Assembly: GCA_965263225.1 (NCBI GenBank)
Contig: CBDHHG010000001.1
Span: forward strand, 1,178,001-1,242,000
Source of the DNA: DT-111 sp965263225
Lineage (GTDB): Bacteria; Bacteroidota; Bacteroidia; Chitinophagales; Saprospiraceae
Direction: 5' to 3'
Length of the DNA stretch: 64,000 nt
How positions within the stretch are numbered: the stretch's first letter is position 1; each line of letters opens with the position of its first letter. The translations under genes were made by a program, and so were the position numbers. Below the pieces are notes generated by a model. The model had not been told where the DNA came from. It ran no database searches and saw only the letters and a list, made by a program, of their open reading frames with translations. Below are positions 47,397-55,785 of this stretch, piece by piece.

Positions 47397-50390
47397 ATGC
47401 GTGTTATTTACCTCTCCCTCCTATTATTGTTAGTTGGTCCTAGTCTTTGGGCTCAACCCGCTAACGACAACTGCATTAATGCCACAGAATTGACGGAAGT
47501 AGAAAATTGGTGTTCTGATGTAGCCGCATTGAGTAATGTTGGGGCTACCGATGAAGGCATCCAAACGCCGGGCTGTTTTCCAGATAATTTTCCGCCTACC
47601 GATATTTGGTTTTCTTTTACCGCCATCGGTAATACGCTAAATGTGGGCGTTACTGGTGACTTCAATGATGCTATCGATTGGGGGGATTTAAGAAATCCAG
47701 GCATTGCGATTTATGCTGGTAATTGTGGCAACCTCCAGGAGCTTACTTGTAGTTCTGATGGAATTGGACGCCATGTCATCAATACCGAAACAACGAATCT
47801 AATCATCGGAGCTACTTACTTTATTCGAATTAATGGAGAAGATGGCCAAACCGGTGATTTCACACTTTGTGTGAATAATTATAACTCTGTTCCAGATCCA
47901 TCCGGGGATTGTAATCCTGGTGTGATTTTATGTGATAAGTCCTCCTTTGCGGTGGAGAAGATCAGCGGTTCCGGAGATAATCCTTCGGAATTGCAAGGTA
48001 TTTTTTGTGGTGGTACGCAAGCGATCCTGGAAGATGCTTCCACTTGGTATAAATGGACCTGTGATCAGCCTGGAACACTTTCCTTCACGCTCACACCACA
48101 AAACCCAGCAGATGACTTGGATTTTTGGCTTTTTGAACTCCCTGCCGGGATAGAGGACTGTAATAATAAAATTCTATTACGGAATATGGCTTCGGGGCGG
48201 AATAACAATGCGCCCCTAAATGAATGGGTGGATTGTACAGGAGCTACTGGCTTGAGTTTGACGGATACTGATGTTTCGGAGGACTGTGGTTGCCAACCTG
48301 GGGACAATAACTTCTTGGCTCCCTTGGATATGGAAGTGGGTAAGAGCTATGCCTTAATTATCAGTAATTTCAGCAACTCGGGTAGCGGCTTTTCCATTGA
48401 ATTTGGTGGTACGGGAACTTTCCTTGGACCTGAGGCAGCTTTCAGCATTAATCCGATAGAAGCCTGTGTTGGTGAGCCCCTTAGTTTCACAGATGGATCT
48501 TCCTTTATTGGAGAAATCATAGATTGGCAGTGGAACTTTGGAGAAGGTGCGAATCCTCCAACTGCTAATGGACAAGTACCTCCTGAAGTATCCTACACCA
48601 CTCCTGGTCTGAAATCAGTATTATTATCTATTGAAACAGACCGAGGGTGTATTGTTTCCGAAGTGGCGCAGATAGTTATCACTTGCTGTGATGATACCTT
48701 TACCTTTGATGGACAAGTCACTGGCCCCTCCTGCCCAGATTCTGCTGATGGTTCTATCGACTTAACAGCAACCAGCCCCTTTCCTCCTTATAATTATATA
48801 TGGAGTAATGGAAGCATGGATGAAGATCCAGCTAACCTGGCTGAAGGAGAGTACATGGTTACTGTATCGGATAGGTTCAACTGTATGGGAACAACTACCT
48901 TCCTCGTAGAAAGTCCGGGTGCCTTGGAGATTGATACCCTCATCACGCAACCGACTTGTAATGGCGGGACAGATGGAGCCCTTGTTTTACAAATTACGGG
49001 AGGCTCTCCTCCCTATGAATTTGATTGGAACAACAGTGGATTTACAAATAGCAATTCCTTAACCAATATTTCTCAAGGTGATTATTCCGTGACCATTCGA
49101 GATCAGAATGGCTGTTTAACGGATCTAGTCATTCCGGTTCGGGAGTTAGAGTTAGTGCTCGATCCTACCATCCAAGCCATTACCCCTCCTTCTTGTACGG
49201 GCTTTGCTGATGGAGCAATCACAATTGTAATTGACAATGGGCTTCCTCCTTACCAATTCAATTGGAATGACGGTAATGGCTTTGTTGATGAAAGTTCACT
49301 GTCTGGCCTAGTCGCTGGATCATATATTGTGGATGTGCTCGATGCAAATTTATGCATGGGACAATTTGAATTTGTATTGATCGATCCTGCTCCACTTACC
49401 TTAGATTTTGACTTTGATGACATAACTTGTAATGGTGCGGATGACGGTCTAGTTACGGCTGTGGTTAGTGGAGGTACGCCTCCCTATAATTACAATTGGA
49501 ATACTGGAGCTACGGGACCAACTATACAAGATCTAGCTGCAGGGGAGTATAATGTAGAAGTGACTGATGCGAACGGTTGTGAGATTAGTGCTGTAATTGC
49601 TCTAATTGAACCCCAAGTGTTAGGTATCGAAATCGTAGAAGTGGTAGATAACGTCTGTTTTGGAGAATCCAATGGTAGCATTACCGCGGCCAGTATTGGC
49701 GGAACAGGACCCTTCGAATTCAGCGTGGATGGTGGCCCTTTTCAGGCTAGTCCAACGCTTACCGGCTTAGCCGCAGGTACTTTTACCATCTCGGTCCGAG
49801 ATGCTGGTAATTGTGTAGCCTCGATTGAAGCTACGGTTAACGAACCCCCACAACTGACCGTAGATGCAGGGCCTGACCAGGAAGTTGATCTGGGATTCGA
49901 TACGCGAATTCGTGCGATCCCTTCTGATCCACTAGTGACCTATGCATGGAGTCCAGTGGATAGCTTCATCTGTGTTAACACAGATTGCTCTTGGATTTCA
50001 GTAGCTCCACCTGATAATACGGTATATACAGTCACTGTAACTGACGCCAATGGCTGTCAGGCTACCGATGATGTCCTCGTAACCTTGTCTAAGAAACGGC
50101 CCATATTTATTCCGAATGCCATTAGCCCGAATAATGATGGCCGTAACGATAGTTTTATTGCCTATGGAGGTCCTGCTGCTGATCTGATTGAGTCTTTAAA
50201 AATATTTGATCGATGGGGAGATTTGATCTTCGATGGTCAAGATCTAGCACTCAATAACTTGGCAGATGGATGGGATGGAACCATCAATGGAAGATTAGTG
50301 AACAATGGAGTATATGTATATGTGGTAGATATTCGCTTTATTGATGGAGTGGTAGAGACCTTTTCCGGGGATGTGACTGTGATCCGCTAA
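47397..50390 (+). CDS. SprB-repeat surface protein with gliding-motility C-terminus
   Basis: The 997-residue exported protein has a signal peptide (ending SLWAQ) and N-terminal Cys-rich beta domains. A PKD-like domain is near 345-430 (EPLSFTDGSSFIGEIIDWQW). About five SprB repeats follow (about 435-830), each with a C-x(4-5)-DG start, an aromatic-rich PPYxYxWN centre and a GxYxVxVxDxxxC end. The C-terminus (about 900-997: IFIPNAISPNNDGRNDSF and VNNGVYVYVVDI) is the type B T9SS sorting domain. It is probably a surface adhesin. Confidence 0.9.
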   Translation: MRVIYLSLLLLLVGPSLWAQPANDNCINATELTEVENWCSDVAALSNVGATDEGIQTPGCFPDNFPPTDIWFSFTAIGNTLNVGVTGDFNDAIDWGDLRNPGIAIYAGNCGNLQELTCSSDGIGRHVINTETTNLIIGATYFIRINGEDGQTGDFTLCVNNYNSVPDPSGDCNPGVILCDKSSFAVEKISGSGDNPSELQGIFCGGTQAILEDASTWYKWTCDQPGTLSFTLTPQNPADDLDFWLFELPAGIEDCNNKILLRNMASGRNNNAPLNEWVDCTGATGLSLTDTDVSEDCGCQPGDNNFLAPLDMEVGKSYALIISNFSNSGSGFSIEFGGTGTFLGPEAAFSINPIEACVGEPLSFTDGSSFIGEIIDWQWNFGEGANPPTANGQVPPEVSYTTPGLKSVLLSIETDRGCIVSEVAQIVITCCDDTFTFDGQVTGPSCPDSADGSIDLTATSPFPPYNYIWSNGSMDEDPANLAEGEYMVTVSDRFNCMGTTTFLVESPGALEIDTLITQPTCNGGTDGALVLQITGGSPPYEFDWNNSGFTNSNSLTNISQGDYSVTIRDQNGCLTDLVIPVRELELVLDPTIQAITPPSCTGFADGAITIVIDNGLPPYQFNWNDGNGFVDESSLSGLVAGSYIVDVLDANLCMGQFEFVLIDPAPLTLDFDFDDITCNGADDGLVTAVVSGGTPPYNYNWNTGATGPTIQDLAAGEYNVEVTDANGCEISAVIALIEPQVLGIEIVEVVDNVCFGESNGSITAASIGGTGPFEFSVDGGPFQASPTLTGLAAGTFTISVRDAGNCVASIEATVNEPPQLTVDAGPDQEVDLGFDTRIRAIPSDPLVTYAWSPVDSFICVNTDCSWISVAPPDNTVYTVTVTDANGCQATDDVLVTLSKKRPIFIPNAISPNNDGRNDSFIAYGGPAADLIESLKIFDRWGDLIFDGQDLALNNLADGWDGTINGRLVNNGVYVYVVDIRFIDGVVETFSGDVTVIR

Positions 50391-50450
50391 GAATAAGAAG
50401 ATCAATGACTTTATAGCTTGGCTATCTCCTGGGATTGGTGAAAAAATCCC

Positions 50451-50458
50451 TACTTTTG
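50451..50458 (+). promoter_or_regulatory. Candidate -7 box before the glycosyltransferase gene
   Basis: TACTTTTG matches TAnnTTTG exactly, and GC follows as often seen. A TTG lies at 50435, but the spacing to the -7 box is only 13 bp. If active, transcription would start near 50465, which favours the GTG start at 50480. Confidence 0.4.
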
Positions 50459-50479
50459 CGCCGAAACAGCTACGACGGC

Positions 50480-52075
50480 GTGAAGGACCTAATAATCAAA
50501 GAATCATGGCTTTACTGGGCAGGTGTCATACTCTTGATTCCTGCTCTACTCATTAATTTAGGCGTACTGGCCTTCATTGATGACGAGGGTATTCGATCAC
50601 TAGTAGCCATGGAGATGAAGCTTTCTGGGGATTACATCACACCGACTATGCACGGGGATTATTACTATAATAAACCTCCTTTATACAACTGGCTCCTACT
50701 GGTTTTCTTTACGCTTTTCGGACGATTCGACGAGTTTGTGGCACGATTTCCCACCGTTTTGTGTCTATTAGGTTATGCGGCTACCATTTTTTACTTTTTT
50801 AGAAAACACTATAGTACCAAGGTGGCCTTCCTAAATGCATTCTTCCTGATTACCTGCGGCAGAATGCTATTTTGGGATTCTATGTTGGGTTTGATTGATA
50901 CTTGTTTTTCTTGGGTGATTTTCACCTTGTTTATGTGGGTGTATCATCACTTTAAGACGGAGAAGTGGTATACCTTGTTTGCTGGGGCCTATTTACTTGG
51001 AGCTATTGGCTTCTTATTGAAAGGTTTGCCTGCTGTGGTCTTTCTTGGCTTCACCCTATTGGCATGGTTTATTTATAAACGTTCCTTCAAGAGACTTTTT
51101 TCCATCCAACATATTCTAGGAGGCTTGGTTTTTCTCACAATCGTGGGAGGCTATTACACCGCCTACTATCTCAAGAATCCCGACCTGGAAAGGGTATTTG
51201 CTACGCTCTTTTCTGAGTCTAGTAGGCGGACGATCACTAATTATGGCATAGGGGATACCATACTACACATCTTCAGTTTTCCCTTTGAAATGATTTACCA
51301 TTTCTTGCCCTGGACTTTGCTGATCATCTACTTCATTCGAAGGGATATTAGGCAACTCATCTTACGGGATGAATTCATCACTTATAATCTGTTGATTTTT
51401 CTAGTAAACATTATCCTCTATTGGACCTCTCCAGAGGTATATCCAAGGTATCTGCTAATGATGGCGCCCTTGGTGTTTTCTAGTTATGTGTATTTGCATC
51501 AATTGCATAAAGAGGAAAACACCTGGCAATACAGATTTTTGTCCAAGCTGTTCTTGGTGGTCTGTGTCCTCATCACCTTAGGTAGCTTGAGCACCTTTTT
51601 TATAGATCGTCCACTTGATATTCCCTATCGAACCATCAAAGGTTTGGCACTGTTGCTGGGTTTGGGGAGTTTGGCTTATTTGTACTATAAGCAGCACGAT
51701 TCAAGAATGGTAATCCTAGTACTATTTTTAGTGGTTTTTCGGATCGGTTTTGACTGGTTCGTACTGCCAGATCGGAATCAGAATGATTATGGTGATGAAT
51801 GCCGAATCTCGGCCACAGAAGTAGGGGATAGTCTAAAAAATGAATCGCTTTTTGTGTACGGTATTACGCCTTATCAGGCAGCTACCTCCTTCTACATGAC
51901 CCGGGCCTATGGTAAGATCGTAAGACGAAAAGTGGGGGATTTTAATACAAAAGACTACTACTTCATAGACCCTAGATACTACCCCGAATTACCCTATCAA
52001 GAACTGGGAAAAGTAAAAATGAGGCATGGTGATCTAAAGTACTATGTCATCGGGCAACTACCTATAAATAAATAA
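50480..52075 (+). CDS. GT39/ArnT-like membrane glycosyltransferase
   Basis: The frame is open from TTG 50435. GTG at 50438 and at 50480 are alternatives; the second starts MKDLIIKESWLYWAGV and is preferred because of the -7 box. Eleven or so membrane helices are visible. The N-terminal loop DDEGIRSLVAMEMKLSGDYI and YYYNKPPLYNWLLL are the lipid-linked sugar transferase motifs with the catalytic Asp. It likely transfers a sugar from undecaprenyl phosphate to lipid A or another envelope acceptor. The downstream GT2 gene probably makes the donor. Confidence 0.87.
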   Translation: MKDLIIKESWLYWAGVILLIPALLINLGVLAFIDDEGIRSLVAMEMKLSGDYITPTMHGDYYYNKPPLYNWLLLVFFTLFGRFDEFVARFPTVLCLLGYAATIFYFFRKHYSTKVAFLNAFFLITCGRMLFWDSMLGLIDTCFSWVIFTLFMWVYHHFKTEKWYTLFAGAYLLGAIGFLLKGLPAVVFLGFTLLAWFIYKRSFKRLFSIQHILGGLVFLTIVGGYYTAYYLKNPDLERVFATLFSESSRRTITNYGIGDTILHIFSFPFEMIYHFLPWTLLIIYFIRRDIRQLILRDEFITYNLLIFLVNIILYWTSPEVYPRYLLMMAPLVFSSYVYLHQLHKEENTWQYRFLSKLFLVVCVLITLGSLSTFFIDRPLDIPYRTIKGLALLLGLGSLAYLYYKQHDSRMVILVLFLVVFRIGFDWFVLPDRNQNDYGDECRISATEVGDSLKNESLFVYGITPYQAATSFYMTRAYGKIVRRKVGDFNTKDYYFIDPRYYPELPYQELGKVKMRHGDLKYYVIGQLPINK

Positions 52076-52077
52076 CT

Positions 52078-53028
52078 ATGCGACCTAAAATTTCGGTGGT
52101 AGTCACCGTTTACAATGAGGAGCTAAATATTAAGCCTTTGATTGACCGCATTAGCGAAGCACTGGAAGGGTATGATTATGAAATGGTCTATGTGGACGAC
52201 GGGTCTACGGATAATACCTTGAAGGAATTATATAGCAATGGTCATCCTCGTTTGAAGGTGGTAGAGTTGATGAAAAACTATGGCCAAAGTCTTGCGCTGA
52301 TGGCCGGGATCGATCAAGCTGCAGGCGAATACATCGCCACTATGGATGGGGATCTCCAAAATGATCCTTCTGATATTCCTGCCATGCTCAAATTGGCCGA
52401 AGAAGGACGCTGGGACATGGTCGCAGGTGAGCGCGCCAATCGTCAGGACGGGATGATCCTACGAAAAATTCCTAGTCGTATTGCTAATTATATTATCAGA
52501 AATGCCTCTGGTGTCAAGTTAAGAGACTACGGTTGCGCCTTGAAAGTCTTCAGGAGCGAATTGGCTAAAGACTTAGGCTTATATGGAGAATTACATCGCT
52601 TTATCCCGGTATTGGCACACTTGGAAGGGGCACGAATTACGCAAGTACCCGTCAAACATCATGCCCGACAATTTGGCACTTCTAAGTATGGTTTAAGCCG
52701 AACATTCAAGGTTGTAAGTGATCTCTTGCTCATGTTGTTCTTTAAGAAGTACATGCAAAAACCAATGCACTTGTTTGGTAATACCGGTGTATTACTTTTT
52801 GTAGTAGGTATATTAATCAACCTTTATTTAATGGTGCTGAAAATTATGGGGCAAGACATTTGGGGAAAGCCATTAATGATTCTTGGCTTGATGCTGGTTC
52901 TAGGTGGTGTCCAATTCATTACCATCGGCATCATTGTGGAAATTCAGATGCGTACCTACTTTGAATCACAACAGAAAAAACCTTACAAAATCAGAGAGGT
53001 GAAAGTAGGTGAAAAGGTACTAATGTAG
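52078..53028 (+). CDS. GT2 glycosyltransferase (dolichyl-phosphate-mannose/ArnC type)
   Basis: The 316-residue enzyme has a GT-A domain (about 1-220: KISVVVTVYNEELNIKPLID, VDDGSTDNTL, YIATMDGDLQNDP) and two C-terminal membrane helices (about 235-300). This matches DPM1/ArnC-type enzymes that load a sugar on polyprenyl phosphate. Only two bases separate it from the GT39 gene, so the pair forms a donor-making and transfer module. Confidence 0.92.
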   Translation: MRPKISVVVTVYNEELNIKPLIDRISEALEGYDYEMVYVDDGSTDNTLKELYSNGHPRLKVVELMKNYGQSLALMAGIDQAAGEYIATMDGDLQNDPSDIPAMLKLAEEGRWDMVAGERANRQDGMILRKIPSRIANYIIRNASGVKLRDYGCALKVFRSELAKDLGLYGELHRFIPVLAHLEGARITQVPVKHHARQFGTSKYGLSRTFKVVSDLLLMLFFKKYMQKPMHLFGNTGVLLFVVGILINLYLMVLKIMGQDIWGKPLMILGLMLVLGGVQFITIGIIVEIQMRTYFESQQKKPYKIREVKVGEKVLM

Positions 53029-53618
53029 CACTTTGTTTTACGAAAACTTTACCCTACCCAATCTTTAATTGAAAAAAAGTGACAAAAAAATTGTTTGTTA
53101 AAGTGTTGATAACCATTTGTTTGTCGGTCTTTTTGAAAAAAACAATCTTTTTTAGCGATGACTTGGAACTATTCCCATGCTTCTTGAAGTTGTAATGTCG
53201 TAACTGATAAATAAAATATACTAAAATTCAGATGCATTTATCCATCAAACATATTATCTCTTTCAAATCCCTCATGGAGGGGCAGTCCAACCTAGTACTA
53301 GGTGGACGAAAATCGGATTTCGATGGCATCGATTTCGATTTTGGCTCCATTGAGGGCAAAGAGGATCTTATCTCCTAGTAGTTACCAACAAAAGAGTTCG
53401 GGCTGTTAGGAAGACAGCTTCGAACAGAAACTTCCTTTCTTTTTCTCTTCTCCGCTGTCTCTAGATTGACTCCAACTTTTTAATTGATAGAACTAAGAAA
53501 TAATTGAAGTATAAAGCAGGACGATCTTGCGACTAAGGTCCAACATCAAAATGCTTATACAACCAAAGGTATATAGAGGATGAACTTCCGGTCGAGGTTC
53601 ATCTATATTCATCAACTT
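53029..53618. other. Intergenic region, 590 bp, before the tRNA array
   Basis: The region contains a duplicated TTGTTTG (near 53093 and 53117), which may be promoter-related, and one possible small ORF (53232-53378, listed separately). Nothing else could be identified. It marks the shift from envelope genes to the tRNA array. Confidence 0.4.
53232..53378 (+). CDS. Possible 48-aa protein
   Basis: ATG 53232 opens a 48-residue frame with a basic start (MHLSIKHIISFKSLMEG) and a Gly/Asp-rich second half (GRKSDFDGIDFDFGSIEG). I do not recognise it. The period-like FDGIDFDFG pattern and the position after a 200-bp leader make it more than random, but the evidence is weak. Confidence 0.3.
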   Translation: MHLSIKHIISFKSLMEGQSNLVLGGRKSDFDGIDFDFGSIEGKEDLIS

Positions 53619-53694
53619 GGTGGCGTGGCCTAATGGCTAAGGCAGCGGATTGTCTATCCGAAGATTGCGAGTTCGAGTCTCGTCGTCACCGCCA
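53619..53694 (+). tRNA. tRNA-Asp (GTC), CCA encoded
   Basis: The acceptor GGTGGCG pairs with CGTCACC (one G-T) and the T-arm is GCGAG-TTCGAGT-CTCGT. The anticodon loop TTGTCTA puts GTC at 53652-53654. Position 37 is T and the top anticodon pair is mismatched, so the body is unusual. Discriminator G and an encoded CCA fit Asp. Confidence 0.75.
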
Positions 53695-53876
53695 TTGTGA
53701 TGTATAAGGAAAAATGTTTAATGACTAATTGGAAATGAATAGTGATTACTGAATAAGTATACACCAAAAAGCCAAGGAAAACTATTGAAAACGCGTCTCT
53801 CTCTTCCTTTGTAAGTATACGCCAGATAATCAAGCTGTTCTCCTTCACGGTACATTCGACATTATCCATTACAACT

Positions 53877-53953
53877 GCCTGTCTGCGCTAACAGGAAACG
53901 CGGCTTGTTTTAGAAGCAAGTGAGTGGGAGTTCAAATCTCTCGACAGGTACCA
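53877..53953 (+). tRNA. Class I tRNA with UAG anticodon (Leu-like anticodon, short variable loop)
   Basis: The acceptor GCCTGTC pairs with GACAGGT, followed by discriminator A and an encoded CCA. The anticodon stem CTTGT/GCAAG closes loop TTTAGAA with TAG at 53911-53913. The T-arm GGGAG-TTCAAAT-CTCTC is sound. The variable region is only five bases, whereas bacterial tRNA-Leu has a long variable arm. The identity is therefore unclear: a shortened tRNA-Leu or a tRNA that decodes CUA otherwise. Confidence 0.65.
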
Positions 53954-54010
53954 ATTGGAAAGGGGTCCTAATTGAAATAAAATAACACATTAATTACGCG
54001 CTCACTTTTT

Positions 54011-54097
54011 GGAAGAGCAAGCCAACCGGCGGTGGCCGCTGTCTTGAAAACAGTTAGGAGTTAACGGCTCGTGTGGGTTCGACTCCCACCTCTTCCG
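54011..54097 (+). tRNA. tRNA-Ser (TGA)
   Basis: The acceptor GGAAGAG pairs with CTCTTCC. The anticodon loop CTTGAAA carries TGA, a long variable arm is present (class II), and the T-arm is GTGGG-TTCGACT-CCCAC. Discriminator G fits Ser. CCA is not encoded. Confidence 0.9.
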
Positions 54098-54130
54098 CGG
54101 TTGTAAGTACTGATTCGCCACTGCTCATCA

Positions 54131-54201
54131 GCAAGTATAGTTCAAAGGTAGAATTCCTGGCTTCCACCCAGAGGATGTCGGTTCGAGTCCGACTACTTGC
54201 T
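54131..54201 (+). tRNA. tRNA-Gly (TCC)
   Basis: The acceptor GCAAGTA pairs perfectly with TACTTGC. The anticodon loop CTTCCAC carries TCC, and the T-arm is GTCGG-TTCGAGT-CCGAC. Discriminator T fits Gly. CCA is not encoded. Confidence 0.88.
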
Positions 54202-54215
54202 CAATGGTAGATTAT

Positions 54216-54289
54216 TCCGATGTAGCTCAACAGGTTAGAGTACTCGCCTGATACGCGAGTGGTTAGTGGTTCGAGTCCACTCATCGGGA
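54216..54289 (+). tRNA. tRNA-Ile (GAT)
   Basis: The acceptor TCCGATG pairs with CATCGGG (first pair T-G). The anticodon stem CTCGC/GCGAG closes loop CTGATAC with GAT. The T-arm and discriminator A are normal. Confidence 0.88.
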
Positions 54290-54294
54290 CAACA

Positions 54295-54370
54295 TGCGCG
54301 GTGGATGTAAGGGTAACACGCAAGTCTCATAAGCTTGTAATTCTGGGTTCGATTCCCAGCTGCGCGTCCA
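54295..54370 (+). tRNA. tRNA-Met-type (CAT), CCA encoded
   Basis: The acceptor TGCGCGG pairs with CTGCGCG using two wobble pairs. The anticodon stem CAAGT/GCTTG closes loop CTCATAA with CAT at 54328-54330, and the T-arm is CTGGG-TTCGATT-CCCAG. Whether it is elongator, initiator or Ile2 (lysidine) cannot be told. The D-arm is weak. Confidence 0.75.
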
Positions 54371-54377
54371 GTCGTTC

Positions 54378-54407
54378 TTTGACAAAAGGAATGTAAAACT
54401 AGATGTT
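54378..54407 (+). promoter_or_regulatory. Possible promoter of the large structured RNA
   Basis: TTTG at 54378-54381 is followed after 18 bp by TAGATGTT at 54400-54407, close to the Bacteroidota TTTG-N19-TAnnTTTG pattern. The first RNA hairpin begins at 54408, so this could be an independent promoter within the array. Confidence 0.4.
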
Positions 54408-54836
54408 GAGGCTTTGCCTCGGCGTCCTGTTTTCATCGGCAGCTTACTGTCGTCACATAAACCTGGTAACAGGGATAAATCTGCTTATTGAAGTAACAAT
54501 AGTGGAGACTTTCTTTCGAGAGAGTTGGAGTAAGCAAGCAACGAACATGCTGGATCCAGGCTACCAGGGGCGACCGCTGAGGTAGCGGGAACAGCATATA
54601 CCAAGAAGGATATCGGTATTGAGATGGAGACATCAATAGGGAAAGTTGTAGGCTGTGGGTTGTGTGGGAGTTATCCCCTTTCATATAGCTCCATCCAGTA
54701 TCAAGGATAAGTGCTTGGTAACAGGTCGTTATCCTACCATACCGTGGATCGGGAGGTCCACAAGAAGGAGCCTGGTATTCTGAAGGCAAAAATCTACGGA
54801 GCCACCCCGGGACGCTTCTTCTAAATGTCCGAATCA

Positions 54837-54909
54837 GCTAGAGTAGTTCAATTGGTAGAACATAAGATTTTTCCTCTTAGGGTTATGGGTTCGATTCCCA
54901 TCTCTGTCA
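54837..54909 (+). tRNA. tRNA-Lys-like (TTT) domain embedded in the large RNA
   Basis: The D-arm (GTTCAATTGGTAGAAC), anticodon stem TAAGA/TCTTA and T-arm ATGGG-TTCGATT-CCCAT are canonical, and the acceptor GCTAGAG pairs with CTCTGTC except at pair 2-71. The loop TTTTTCC puts TTT at 54870-54872 but has C at position 37, where A is usual. A fully normal tRNA-Lys (TTT) is at 55461. This copy may be a structural tRNA-like domain or be cut out of the precursor. Confidence 0.65.
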
Positions 54910-55269
54910 ACAGAAGCCCAAGTCCCGGGCGTTGTGGTGTAGTAGATGCCTAAACCCGTTGCAACATACGGGCTGAGAGGGTCCGCAAGATCATTTCAGG
55001 CGGTATACATTCGGTCAGGCCGGCTTCGGGGCATGCCTCGGGGAACGCCTGTTAATGGCGAGGGAACCAACCCTCTAATTGCAAAGCGCGGACGTAAGAG
55101 CCGCTATGCAAGCCACGTCTAAGGTGCCGAACAACCACAATGTAGTCGCCATACGGCGACAAGTACGGCATTGGACATTTACCCCGCCCTGGCGACAGGA
55201 ACGGGTGGATAACGCGGGAACACTGGGTTTAGCACGCCTGGTCATAATCCACGGAAAGAATGTCCCCTT

Positions 55270-55299
55270 AAAGCTGTAGTCTCAAGCTTTTATTTTTTC
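55270..55299 (+). terminator. Terminator of the large structured RNA
   Basis: AAAGCT (55270-55275) pairs with AGCTTT (55285-55290) and is followed by TATTTTTTCT. Confidence 0.7.
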
Positions 55300-55311
55300 T
55301 ATACAATACAT

Positions 55312-55383
55312 GGCAATCTAGCTCACAGGGCGAGAGCGTTGGTTTGAAGCACCAGAGGGTAGGGTTCGATTCCCGGATTGCCG
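55312..55383 (+). tRNA. tRNA-Phe (GAA), slightly irregular
   Basis: The acceptor GGCAATC pairs with GATTGCC. D-arm GCTC/GAGC is good, and the anticodon stem closes loop TTGAAGC with GAA at 55346-55348. The T-stem is one base short on the 3' side, so the gene may be impaired. Confidence 0.7.
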
Positions 55384-55460
55384 CAAAACAGCTAGCAGTT
55401 ATAGATTTATAGTCCATACGTCTGATTCCTATTGACTGACGGCTGACCAGCCAACTACCT

Positions 55461-55534
55461 TGCCTCGTGGCTCAATTGCGCAGAGCATCGGTCTTTTAAA
55501 CCGAGGGTTGCAGGTTCGAATCCTGTCGGGGCAA
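55461..55534 (+). tRNA. tRNA-Lys (TTT)
   Basis: The acceptor TGCCTCG pairs with CGGGGCA (one wobble). Anticodon stem TCGGT/ACCGA closes the canonical loop CTTTTAA. The T-arm is normal and discriminator A fits Lys. Confidence 0.92.
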
Positions 55535-55785
55535 CTTTTTTAATTAGGAATGTTTAATGTAGAATTTATAATGAATAAATGGGGGAACTTGCTTTGGTCA
55601 CAGTGCCGTGGTAAGTTGTATGGATTCCACTGAAGCCAGAGGTTTCTTCTAGATGTGATTAAGGCGGAGGTGAGCATTTTGAGCGCGTTAGAGTTGTAGA
55701 CAATAGCCTAATTCTAACCAAAATCTACTCAAAACCCAAAAGCAGGCTAGAGAAACAGATAACACCTCACATTATACATTAAAAA
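55535..55785. other. Spacer of 251 bp inside the tRNA array
   Basis: No tRNA fold was found. The one clear structure is an inverted repeat GTTAGA/TCTAAC near 55687-55719, perhaps a processing hairpin. Confidence 0.35.

Larger units (their letters stand above)
54408..55299 (+). ncRNA. Large ornate structured RNA (GOLLD/ROOL-like candidate) with an embedded tRNA
   Basis: This 0.9-kb non-coding segment is dense in perfect stems. Examples: GAGGC-TTT-GCCTC (54408-54420), CGGCAG-CTTA-CTGTCG (54437-54452), CCTG-GTAA-CAGG (54462-54473), ACTTTCT-TTCG-AGAGAGT (54508-54525) inside TGCTTA/TAAGCA, ATGCTG/CAGCAT around GCTACC/GGTAGC (54547-54597), GATG-GAGA-CATC, GGATAA/TTATCC, ATACC/GGTAT, GTCGCC-ATAC-GGCGAC (55145-55160), CCTG-GCGA-CAGG (55188-55199) and GGACATT/AATGTCC (55173-55265). 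AGAGGGT/ACCCTCT and TCCGC/GCGGA cross, a candidate pseudoknot. A stem of CCAC, CCCGGGA and GCTTCT (54802-54819) with AGAAGC, TCCCGGG and GTGG (54912-54937) encloses the tRNA and ties both halves together. Size, tetraloops and tRNA neighbours resemble GOLLD/ROOL RNAs. The family call is inference. Confidence 0.75.

Noticed and set aside
54403..54789. Open frames on both strands across the non-coding part of the tRNA array
   Set aside because: They overlap perfect RNA stems and tRNA parts, have no protein-like composition, and are explained by the structured RNA.
55079..55279. 66-codon + strand frame
   Set aside because: It runs through several perfect stems and the candidate pseudoknot; the sequence is constrained as RNA and not as protein.
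54366..55299. RNase P RNA, tmRNA or a group I intron in the tRNA array
   Set aside because: The conserved motifs of RNase P RNA, a tmRNA tag frame and the group I P/Q/R/S core were not found.
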